Part shown: positions 1-5,766 of the stretch, in pieces
Layout of the letters: the number at the start of each line of letters is the position of its first letter
Position numbering within the stretch: the first letter of the stretch is position 1
Source: JBQCHF01 sp051953655
GTDB lineage: Bacteria > Actinomycetota > Actinomycetes > Motilibacterales > Motilibacteraceae
Assembly: GCA_051953655.1 (NCBI GenBank)
Contig: JBQCIO010000173.1
Coordinates: 1 to 9,050, forward strand
Direction: 5' to 3'
DNA: 9,050 bases
Program-made: the position numbers and the translations under genes
Notes under the pieces: model-generated
Databases searched by the model: none
What the model saw: the letters and a program-made list of their open reading frames with translations, nothing else
Told to the model about the DNA's origin: nothing

Positions 1-79
1 GTGGGTGTGTGGGTGGTGTGGGTGGTTTTGTGTGGGGTCGCGGCTTGTGCCCGGTGGCCCCCCCCCCCCCCCCCCCCCC
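1..79. other. low-complexity contig edge (G/T-only run plus 22-base C run)
   Basis: Positions 1-38 contain only G and T, and positions 58-79 are an uninterrupted run of C. Neither resembles the codon-structured DNA that begins around position 80. The most likely explanation is a poorly resolved assembly end rather than biology. No gene is called here. Confidence 0.7.
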
Positions 80-91
80 GGCTCTAGAGGT

Positions 92-118
92 GGAACTGCC
101 TGGCCAGAAGGCAGCTCC
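92..118 (-). terminator. hairpin just downstream of malE
   Basis: An inverted repeat pairs GGA-a-CTGCCT (92-101) with AGGCAG-c-TCC (109-118), giving nine pairs with one internal mismatch around a 7-nt loop. It starts about 10 nt past the malE stop codon in the direction of transcription. There is no clear U-tract, which is common for actinobacterial terminators. It could be a terminator, or a 3' stabilising/attenuating hairpin that keeps the binding-protein mRNA in excess over permease genes lying further on. Confidence 0.5.
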
Positions 119-127
119 GGAGGCAGG

Positions 128-1414
128 TCAGGAGGCGCTGACCTTGCCCTGGATCGACTTAGCCATCTTGGTCCACAGCGCAGCGGGGTCGCCCTTGCCC
201 TGGATGATGGCGATCTCGGTCGAGCCCCAGTCGGACCAGACGCTGTCCATGGCCGGGATGTTCGGCTGCGGGACGCCGTTGGCGCCGACCTTGCCGAAGC
301 CGGCGATCACCGGGTCGGACTTGACCTGGTCGAACAGCGAGGTGAGGGCCGGGGGACGGCCGCCGGCCTCGTAGAGCGCCTTCTGGACGTCGCTGCGGCT
401 GAGGTAGTTCACGACGAAGTCGTTGGCCACCAGCGGGTTCTTGCTCTTGGCCGAGACGTAGAAGCCCTGGACGCCCACGAACGGCTGAGCGGGCTGGCCG
501 CCGGCGCTCGGGATCGGGTCGACCGAGAACTTGATGCCGGCCTTCTGGAAGTCACCGGTGTTCCAGGGGCCGGTGATGATGTAGGGGGCCTCGCCCTTGA
601 GGAAGGCCTGCTTGGCGATGTCGCCGTTGATCGAGCCGCTGAGCACCTTCTCCTTGCCCAGCTTGGCCAGCTCGGCCGCGAACTTGAGGCCGTTCGCGTC
701 GCCGATGGTCAGCTTGCTGGGGTCGTAGGTGCCGTCGGCCTTGGTGCCGAAGACGGTGGAGCCGAACGAGGTCTGCAGCGGGTAGAGGTGGTACGGGTCG
801 CCGCTCTTGGGGTCCTGCTGCACGAGGAACGGGAACTTCGCCTTGCCGGAGGCCACCAGCTTCTGGCCGGTGCTGATCGCCTCGTCGAGCGTCTTGGGCT
901 CGGTGGGGGCGAGGGCGGTGTTGCGGATCATCGCGATGTTCTCGACGGCGTAGGGCAGGCCGTACACCTGGCCGTCGTAGCTCATCGCGTCGACGGCGAC
1001 CTTCTGGAACTCGGAGGCCTTGTCGCCGAGCTGCAGCGGCGCGACGACGCCGTTCTGCACCAGCTTGCCCAGCCAGTCGTGCGCGCCGACGATGACGTCG
1101 GGGCCCTGGCCGGTCGGCGCCTGCGAGATGAAGTCGTCGCGGATCTTGCCGAAGTCCTTCTGGACGACCTTGACGTCGACACCCTTCTCGGCCTTGAACG
1201 CCGCGGCCACGTCCTGCAGCGGCTTGGCGCGGGTGTCGTCGGCCCAGACGGTGAGAGTGACGCCGGCGTTGGACGCCGCGGCGCTCGGGCTGCTCGACGC
1301 CGTCGGGGACTGCTGGGCCGACGCGTTGGTGCTGCCACCGCTCCCCGAGGAGCAGGCGGCGAGCGCCAGCGCGAGGCCCGCGACGCCCGCGAAGGCCTTG
1401 GTGGTCAAGTGCAT
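128..1414 (-). CDS. malE: maltose/maltodextrin ABC transporter substrate-binding lipoprotein (MalE family)
   Basis: This 428-aa extracytoplasmic solute-binding protein should capture maltose or malto-oligosaccharides for an ABC importer. Residues 1-20 form a lipoprotein signal peptide with lipobox L18-A-A-C21, so Cys21 would be lipidated and anchored to the membrane. Residues 22-50 are a Ser/Ala/Gly linker. The body follows E. coli MalE closely by eye: TGQGPD (101-106), AHDWLG (111-116, with the ligand-contact Asp kept), the GPW motif (282-284), PFVGV (311-315) and QPNIPAMDSVW (383-393). The ATG start has GGAGG 10 nt upstream (1425-1429). It is divergent from a LacI-type repressor that probably controls it through the shared 162-bp region. 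No malF or malG is seen because the window ends just beyond the stop. The family is secure. The exact sugar is inferred from resemblance to MalE and from the operator type. Confidence 0.88.
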   Translation of the reverse strand: MHLTTKAFAGVAGLALALAACSSGSGGSTNASAQQSPTASSSPSAAASNAGVTLTVWADDTRAKPLQDVAAAFKAEKGVDVKVVQKDFGKIRDDFISQAPTGQGPDVIVGAHDWLGKLVQNGVVAPLQLGDKASEFQKVAVDAMSYDGQVYGLPYAVENIAMIRNTALAPTEPKTLDEAISTGQKLVASGKAKFPFLVQQDPKSGDPYHLYPLQTSFGSTVFGTKADGTYDPSKLTIGDANGLKFAAELAKLGKEKVLSGSINGDIAKQAFLKGEAPYIITGPWNTGDFQKAGIKFSVDPIPSAGGQPAQPFVGVQGFYVSAKSKNPLVANDFVVNYLSRSDVQKALYEAGGRPPALTSLFDQVKSDPVIAGFGKVGANGVPQPNIPAMDSVWSDWGSTEIAIIQGKGDPAALWTKMAKSIQGKVSAS

Positions 1415-1424
1415 GGTTGTCGTT

Positions 1425-1429
1425 CCTCC
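1425..1429 (-). promoter_or_regulatory. ribosome binding site of malE
   Basis: GGAGG on the minus strand lies 10 nt before the ATG at 1414. It supports this start for the lipoprotein. Confidence 0.75.
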
Positions 1430-1486
1430 AGGGGACCGCGGCCCGTCATCGGGCTGTCACCGGGTTTTCCGGTTGCCCGGAAGTTA

Positions 1487-1557
1487 GCAAGAGGTTTCAG
1501 CCCTGGGAAGCCCTTGCGGAAAGTTTCCGACAACTTCTTGCGCAGGCTTGCAGCAAG
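1487..1557. promoter_or_regulatory. cluster of CTTGC/GCAAG operator half-sites between malE and lacI
   Basis: Five half-sites are seen: GCAAG 1487-1491, CTTGC 1513-1517, CTTGC 1537-1541, CTTGC 1547-1551 and GCAAG 1553-1557. The last two form the perfect palindrome CTTGC-A-GCAAG, and the sites at 1537 and 1547 are exactly 10 bp (one helical turn) apart. The 9-mer AGCAAGAGG also occurs twice (1486-1494 and 1552-1560). From memory, CTTGCAG-type repeats are the sites of MalR/Reg1 LacI-family repressors in Streptomyces amylase and maltose promoters. This cluster is therefore a likely operator for the adjacent repressor. No binding has been shown. Confidence 0.6.
1514..1533. promoter_or_regulatory. 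inverted repeat with perfect CGGAAA-G-TTTCCG core
   Basis: Positions 1517-1529 read CGGAAA-G-TTTCCG, a perfect 13-bp palindrome with an odd centre. TTG (1514-1516) and CAA (1531-1533) extend it, apart from one unpaired A at 1530. It lies in the middle of the divergent region and has the size of a LacI/GalR-family operator. It could be the main operator, or the site of a second regulator. Confidence 0.5.
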
Positions 1558-1563
1558 AGGGGC

Positions 1564-1569
1564 TACAGT
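1564..1569 (+). promoter_or_regulatory. -10-like hexamer TACAGT close to the lacI start
   Basis: TACAGT ends 7 nt before the GTG at 1577, so transcription would begin at or next to the start codon. No usable Shine-Dalgarno is present (GAGGGG at 1557-1562 lies 14 nt away). A leaderless mRNA, frequent in actinobacteria, is a good explanation. No convincing -35 is seen. Confidence 0.4.
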
Positions 1570-1576
1570 CCCCCTC

Positions 1577-2596
1577 GTGACCGCCCGACTCGCCGACATC
1601 GCCGCCCACGCTGGGGTGAGCGAGGCCACCGTGAGCCGCGTCCTCAACGGCAAACCTGGCGTCGCCACCAGCACCCGGCAGGCCGTGCTCACGGCCCTGG
1701 ACGTGCTCGGCTACGAGCGGCCCACCCGGCTGCGCGAGCGCAGCGCCGGGCTGGTCGGCCTGGTGGTGCCCGAGCTGGAGAACCCGATCTTCCCGGCGTT
1801 CGCGCAGGTGATCGAGACGGTGCTCGCCCAGCACGGCTACACCCCGGTCCTGTGCACGCAGACCCCCGGCGGCGTCACCGAGGACGAGTACGTCGACCTG
1901 CTGCTCGAGCGCGGTGTGGCGGGGATCATCTTCGTCTCCGGGCTGCACGCCGACACCCAGGCCAACCCCGACCGCTACCTGCGCCTGCGCGACCGCGGCC
2001 TGCCGATCGTCCTGATCAACGGCTACGTCGAGGGCGTGGACGCCCCCTTCATCAGCAACGACGACGCCGCGTCGATGGAGCTGGCGGTCGGCCACCTGGT
2101 GTCCCTCGGGCACACCCGGATCGGGCTGGCCGTGGGGCCCGAGCGCTACCTGCCCGTCATCCGCAAGATCGAGGGCTTCGAGCTCAGCCTGCGCACCCTG
2201 CTGCAGGTGGAGAACCCGCGCGAGCTCGTCGAGTGCTCGCTGTTCAGCGTGGAGGGGGGCCGGGCCGCCGCCAGCCGGCTGCTGGACAAGGGCTGCACGG
2301 CGATCGTGTGCGGGTCGGACATGATGGCGCTCGGCGCCATCCGCGCGGTGCGCGCCCGCGGCTGCGACGTGCCCGCCGACGTCTCGGTGGTCGGCTACGA
2401 CGACAGCCCGCTCATCGCCTTCACCGACCCGCCGCTCACCACCGTGCGCCAGGCGGTCCCGGCCATGGGCATGGCCGCGGTGCGGGCGCTCATCGACGAG
2501 ATCAGCGGCACGCCCGCCCCGCGCGACGAGTTCGTCTTCCGCCCCGAGCTGGTGGTGCGCTCCTCCACCGGGCCGTCCCCGGCCATCACCCGCTGA
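1577..2596 (+). CDS. LacI/GalR-family transcriptional repressor (probable maltose regulator)
   Basis: This 339-aa cytoplasmic DNA-binding protein has the usual LacI-family length. The N-terminal helix-turn-helix (residues 3-48) contains LADIAAHAGVSEATVSRVLNG and a hinge helix ending near GYERP (45-49). The periplasmic-binding-like effector domain fills about 57-335, with PELENPIF (65-72), SNDD (160-163), LGHTRIG (177-183) and the family signature GYDDSPLI (273-280). GTG at 1577 is chosen because the HTH begins at once after it. The open frame upstream is antisense to malE and carries no domain. The gene is divergent from malE and has operator-like repeats directly upstream, so repression of malE and of itself, relieved by a sugar, is the expected role. 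The effector could be maltose or another oligosaccharide. A malR-type name fits but is not proven. Confidence 0.9.
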   Translation: MTARLADIAAHAGVSEATVSRVLNGKPGVATSTRQAVLTALDVLGYERPTRLRERSAGLVGLVVPELENPIFPAFAQVIETVLAQHGYTPVLCTQTPGGVTEDEYVDLLLERGVAGIIFVSGLHADTQANPDRYLRLRDRGLPIVLINGYVEGVDAPFISNDDAASMELAVGHLVSLGHTRIGLAVGPERYLPVIRKIEGFELSLRTLLQVENPRELVECSLFSVEGGRAAASRLLDKGCTAIVCGSDMMALGAIRAVRARGCDVPADVSVVGYDDSPLIAFTDPPLTTVRQAVPAMGMAAVRALIDEISGTPAPRDEFVFRPELVVRSSTGPSPAITR

Positions 2597-2608
2597 CCAG
2601 CGCACGCG

Positions 2609-2641
2609 AGCGGCCCTCCGACGGTCTGTCGGAGGGCCGCT
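2609..2641. terminator. strong bidirectional hairpin between convergent genes
   Basis: A 14-bp perfect stem pairs AGCGGCCCTCCGAC (2609-2622) with its complement at 2628-2641 around the 5-nt loop GGTCT. It begins 12 nt after the lacI stop and lies about 50 nt beyond the stop of the convergent minus-strand gene. It can therefore end transcription from both sides. No U-tract follows. Confidence 0.8.
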
Positions 2642-2679
2642 GCGTTCGTGCGGTGCGTTCGTGCGGTGCGTTCGTGCGG
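2641..2679. repeat. three perfect copies of a 13-bp tandem repeat
   Basis: TGCGTTCGTGCGG occurs head to tail at 2641-2653, 2654-2666 and 2667-2679 with no mismatch. The array starts at the last base of the terminator stem and ends just before the stop codon of the minus-strand gene, so it is fully non-coding. Such perfection suggests recent slippage. No function is evident. Confidence 0.85.
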
Positions 2680-2689
2680 GCGATGTCGT

Positions 2690-3313
2690 TCAGTGCACCC
2701 GGCAGCCGTCCACCGCGGCCGAGAACCTCGTCGGCTCACCGGTCTTGGCGTCGGCCCGGAAGCGGAGCTTGAGCGAGAAGTCGAGCGACGTGCCGTCGGG
2801 GCTCTCGCCGCGGAAGGACACCCGCAGGTTGGTCGACAGGTCCGCCTGCTGCCCGGCCTCGCCGGTGCCGCGGAACTGGGCGAGCTCCACCGCGTCGCCG
2901 GTGTAGGTGCGGACCTCCTCGCCCTGGGCGTCGAGCTGGGTGAGCGCGAAGTGCTCGCCGAGGATCTTGCCCGTGCCGGTGAACGATCCGGCCTTGGCAC
3001 CGTTCTGCGTGGTCTGGATGCCGAACGTCTCGTCCATGTCCCACAGGTCGAGCCTCACCCCCTCGAACCCGCACATGCCCTCGAGGTCCACGAAGTCCCG
3101 GTACATGGACGGGTCCTCGACGACGTACTGCTCGCCGGTGGCGATGAAGACCTGGTGGATGCCGTGCGTCTCGACCAGCTCGACGTCCTGGGCGGAGGCG
3201 GCGCCCGCCCCGGCGACGAGGGTGGCGGCGCTGGCGATGGCGGCGGCGCCGGCGGCGAGGCGACGGCTGGTGCGACGGCTGGTACGACGGCTGGTACGGC
3301 GGGTGAGCGACAT
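2690..3313 (-). CDS. small secreted protein of unknown function
   Basis: I do not recognise a family for this 207-aa protein. The N-terminus (residues 4-18) is a repeated T-S-R-R segment. A hydrophobic alanine-rich stretch (19-38) follows, with a likely signal peptidase site after A39-S-A41, so the mature protein begins around Q42 and is exported. Twin arginines in S-R-R-L make Tat export possible, but the motif is incomplete and Sec is equally plausible. The mature part is about 166 residues, with only two cysteines (C81 and C204) that could form a disulfide. The C-terminal half looks beta-rich, with alternating polar/hydrophobic stretches such as LDFSLKLRFRAD. No catalytic motif is visible. 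ATG 3313 is supported by AGGAG (3321-3325) 7 nt upstream. It is convergent with lacI and shares its terminator. Codon use matches the neighbours. Confidence 0.8.
   Translation of the reverse strand: MSLTRRTSRRTSRRTSRRLAAGAAAIASAATLVAGAGAASAQDVELVETHGIHQVFIATGEQYVVEDPSMYRDFVDLEGMCGFEGVRLDLWDMDETFGIQTTQNGAKAGSFTGTGKILGEHFALTQLDAQGEEVRTYTGDAVELAQFRGTGEAGQQADLSTNLRVSFRGESPDGTSLDFSLKLRFRADAKTGEPTRFSAAVDGCRVH
3261..3296 (-). repeat. 12-bp in-frame tandem repeat in the signal peptide coding region
   Basis: CGACGGCTGGT(G/A) repeats at 3261-3272, 3273-3284 and 3285-3296, with a decayed fourth unit towards the start codon. On the minus strand it encodes the T-S-R-R repeats of the positively charged n-region. 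The unit is a multiple of three, so copy-number changes would lengthen the n-region without a frameshift. Confidence 0.8.
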
Positions 3314-3320
3314 CTTCTGG

Positions 3321-3402
3321 CTCCTGGTCGGGAGAGCTGTCCTGGCGGCGGGCGCCGTCGGCTGACCAGGAATCTCGTCGCTGCGGGAACGCGCGACCAG
3401 GA
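3321..3402 (-). promoter_or_regulatory. leader with ribosome site complementary to two upstream 8-mers
   Basis: The minus-strand leader of the secreted-protein gene has GACCAGGA at 3329-3322, overlapping the AGGAG ribosome site (3325-3321). Its exact complement TCCTGGTC occurs twice upstream in the same mRNA, at 3371-3364 and 3402-3395. Either copy could pair with and mask the ribosome site, with loops of about 34 or 65 nt. Whether the leader reaches these positions is unknown because no promoter could be placed. Confidence 0.3.
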
Positions 3403-3471
3403 GGCGGCCCTGCCGGTCCGGGTGTGGCCAGCACCCCTTTGCCGGGTGGGGTAGCGCCCGTCCCGGCGCAG

Positions 3472-3519
3472 GCTCGGGCGGGGCCGGGCTCAGGCGGGAT
3501 CCGGCTCAGGTGGGGTCAG
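3472..3519. repeat. three degenerate copies of a 16-bp tandem repeat
   Basis: Units of the form GCTC(G/A)GG(C/T)GGGG... lie at 3472-3487, 3488-3503 and 3504-3519, the latter two most alike. The array is non-coding and lies immediately beyond the stop codon of the phosphatase gene. No strong terminator hairpin is seen here. A weak CACCC/GGGTG pair (3432-3436 with 3444-3448) is the only candidate. Confidence 0.55.
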
Positions 3520-3525
3520 GCACGG

Positions 3526-5766
3526 TCAGCGCTGCTCGAGCAGCACCTCGGCCCACACCACCTTGCCGATCCGGGTGGTGCGGCTGCCCCAGCGGTGCGC
3601 GAGCTGCTGGGTGATGGCGAGCCCGCGGCCGCTCTCGTCCGAGCTGCTGGCCACCCGCGGCCGGGGGAGTGCCCGCCCGCGGTCGGACACCTCGACCACG
3701 AGCCGGGTGCCGGTGGCGTGGGCGTGCAGCTCCACCGGCGGGTCGGCGTGCTCGAGCGCGTTGGCCACCAGCTCCGCGGTCACCTGCTCGATCGCCTGCA
3801 CCGCCGCGTCGTCGGCGGCCACCGAGAGGGCGAGGTCGCGCACCGCCCGGCGGGCGCGGGGCGCGTCGGCCACCGAGTGCACCCGCTCGTCGAGCCGGGC
3901 CACCAGGGCCGCCGCCGGCTCGGTGCGCAGCAGCAGGAGCGCGATGTCGTCGGCGCCGTGCCCGGGCTCGCGCGTCGCGGCGTCGAGCAGGGCGTCGGCG
4001 ACCGCTTCGAGGTCGGGTTCGTCGAGCGCCCGCACGTGCTCGGCCAGCCGGGCCAGCCCCTCGTCGAGCTCGAGCTCGCGCGACTCGACCAGGCCGTCGG
4101 TGAACATCACCAGGGTGGAGCCTGCCGGGAAGGGCACGGTGACGTCGGTGTAGCCGGCCAGCCGGAGGCCCAGCGGCGGGCCCGGGGGAGGGGCCACGGT
4201 GCGCACGGAGCCGTCGGGCATCTTGACCAGGAACGGCGTGTGCCCGGCGTTGGCGACGGTGAGCAGCCCGGCGCTCGGGTCCAGCACCGCGTAGCAGGCG
4301 GTCGCGAAACGGGGTGGTGCCGAGCTCTCCGGGTCGTGCTCGGGGTCGACGTCGTCGGCCACGTGGGCGTCGAGGAGCTCGAGCACCGCGGCCGGTGGGA
4401 GGCCGGCGTGCCCCGCGGCGCGCATCGCGGCCCGCGCCTGACCCATCACGGCGGCGGCGGCGATGCCCCGCCCGGACACGTCGCCCACCCCGACGGCCAG
4501 GCGTCCGGCCCCGAGGTCGTGCACGTCCCACCAGTCGCCGCCGACCTCGACGTCGGCCACGCCGGCCACGTAGCGCGCGGCCACGGTGACGTCGGGCTGC
4601 CGCGCCGGCACCGCCGGCAGCAGGGCGCGCTGCAGGTCCAGCGCCACCTGTCGCTGGCGGCGCACGGTGGCCACGTGCCCGACGGCGGCGCCCGCGCGCG
4701 CCGCGACGTCCTCCAGGAACGGGACGTCCTCGGGGACGTAGGGCGCGCGGTCGGCGACCGAGAGCAGCACCAGTGCGCCGGTGAGCGTGCCGGCGACGAC
4801 CAGCGGGACCAGCGCGATGCAGTTGGCCTGCGCGACGGTCAGCCAGGCGGCGACGTCGGGGTCCGGCGCCACCACCGACAGGTCCTCGACGTCGACGGGG
4901 ATGAGGACCGTCCGGCCCGCGTTCACGGCGGTGTCCCAGGGCCCCGGCTCCGGTCGCGGGCGCGTCGGCGGCGGTGGACCGATCTCCGACAGCGGGTCGG
5001 ACAGGGCGAGGCCGACCAGCTGCGAGTCCGGGTCGGGGGCGGGCGCGGGGGCACCGATGGCGGCCGATTCCGGTGGTGTGAGCACGAAGACGGCGGCGAC
5101 GTCGGCGACCTCGGGCACCAGCGCCGTCGCCAGCGCCTGCAGCGCGGTCCGGGCGTCGGGCGCCTCGACCAGGGCGGCGGACAGCGAGCCGAGCAGGGAC
5201 TCGCGCTGGGCGGCCTGCTCGGCGAGGGCGGCGCCGGTGACGTCGGTGGCGGTGATGACCAGGCCGCGTGCCGGCAGCTCACCGGGAGGGCCGAGCGGCG
5301 CCATCCGGTAGGACAGCAGCACCTCGTGCCCGCTGACGTCGCGCAGCCCGATGACCGGCCGAGGGGCGTCCATCGTCCGTCCCGTGCGCAGCACCTCGTC
5401 CATGGCGGAGGAACCGCGCCCCGCGGTGCGCCCGAACGCCTTCTGGACCGGCTCGCCCAGCGGCGCGTCGCCGAACATCCGCCGGCAGGCCTCGTTCTGG
5501 TAGGCGAGCAGGTGGTCCGGCCCCACGGTGACGGTGATGAGCGAGGGGGAGGATTCCAGCGCGGCCCGCAGCTCGGCGAAGCCGAGCGAGGCGAGCAGCT
5601 CCCCCGCCCACGCGTCCGCGGCGCCGCGCCCGGTCTCGGGGCCCGGCGCGTGCGCGTGCAAGGGCTCGGCCACGTGCCCCACCGTAGGGCTTGCCGCCCG
5701 GGCAGCGGCAGCCCCTGAAGCGGACCGAGCGGACCGAGCGGACCGGGCGGACGGCGGGGTGCTCAC
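3526..5766 (-). CDS. PAS-GAF-SpoIIE-type serine phosphatase-HATPase (RsbU/RsbW-like) signalling protein
   Basis: This 746-aa soluble multidomain protein has a sensory PAS domain (about 62-180), a GAF domain (about 190-368), a PPM/SpoIIE phosphatase domain (about 380-615) and a C-terminal anti-sigma-type ATPase/kinase domain (about 625-745). Metal-binding phosphatase motifs are present: GGDWWD (409-414), VGDVSGRG (427-434), NAGHTPF (506-512), FTDGLVE (555-561) and DDIALLLLR (606-614). The kinase N-box ELVANALEH (665-673, with E665 and N669) and GRGL (713-716) are kept. The G1 box is degenerate (SDRGRA). Such proteins dephosphorylate anti-anti-sigma factors and can phosphorylate or bind them through the ATPase part. 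No transmembrane segment is visible. GTG 5766 is chosen for its 4-base GTGA overlap with the preceding stop. The Shine-Dalgarno is weak, and a later in-frame GTG at residue 29 or 32 is possible. It is the second gene of a coupled pair with the diguanylate cyclase. Partner proteins are not in the window. Confidence 0.88.
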   Translation of the reverse strand: MSTPPSARSARSARSASGAAAARAASPTVGHVAEPLHAHAPGPETGRGAADAWAGELLASLGFAELRAALESSPSLITVTVGPDHLLAYQNEACRRMFGDAPLGEPVQKAFGRTAGRGSSAMDEVLRTGRTMDAPRPVIGLRDVSGHEVLLSYRMAPLGPPGELPARGLVITATDVTGAALAEQAAQRESLLGSLSAALVEAPDARTALQALATALVPEVADVAAVFVLTPPESAAIGAPAPAPDPDSQLVGLALSDPLSEIGPPPPTRPRPEPGPWDTAVNAGRTVLIPVDVEDLSVVAPDPDVAAWLTVAQANCIALVPLVVAGTLTGALVLLSVADRAPYVPEDVPFLEDVAARAGAAVGHVATVRRQRQVALDLQRALLPAVPARQPDVTVAARYVAGVADVEVGGDWWDVHDLGAGRLAVGVGDVSGRGIAAAAVMGQARAAMRAAGHAGLPPAAVLELLDAHVADDVDPEHDPESSAPPRFATACYAVLDPSAGLLTVANAGHTPFLVKMPDGSVRTVAPPPGPPLGLRLAGYTDVTVPFPAGSTLVMFTDGLVESRELELDEGLARLAEHVRALDEPDLEAVADALLDAATREPGHGADDIALLLLRTEPAAALVARLDERVHSVADAPRARRAVRDLALSVAADDAAVQAIEQVTAELVANALEHADPPVELHAHATGTRLVVEVSDRGRALPRPRVASSSDESGRGLAITQQLAHRWGSRTTRIGKVVWAEVLLEQR
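5721..5752 (-). repeat. 9-bp in-frame tandem repeat near the phosphatase start
   Basis: CGGACCGAG occurs at 5721-5729 and 5730-5738, then CGGACCGGG at 5739-5747 and a partial CGGAC. On the minus strand it encodes the R-S-A repeats at residues 8-16 of the phosphatase, ahead of any folded domain. The unit length keeps the frame. Confidence 0.75.

Noticed and set aside
1..38. Telomere-like G/T repeat
   Set aside because: Irregular G/T composition rather than a repeated unit. Actinobacterial linear replicon ends are palindrome-rich, not G/T repeats. The adjacent C run points to an artefact.
5..1576. Long open plus-strand frame leading into the LacI-family gene
   Set aside because: It is antisense to malE, has arginine/glycine/leucine-biased composition without any domain, and begins in the low-quality edge. 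The true protein begins at GTG 1577 with the HTH.
1484..2605. 373-codon minus-strand frame opposite lacI
   Set aside because: Histidine/aspartate/arginine-rich antisense shadow of a GC-rich gene. No ribosome site or recognisable domain.
2641..2679. CRISPR-like array
   Set aside because: The 13-bp units are directly contiguous with no spacers, so this is a simple tandem repeat.
3432..3448. Terminator for the signalling operon
   Set aside because: Only a 5-bp CACCC/GGGTG stem, about 80-95 nt past the stop. Too weak to call.
3424..5718. 764-codon plus-strand frame
   Set aside because: Antisense to the phosphatase gene, whose motifs are unmistakable. The frame is open only because of high GC content.
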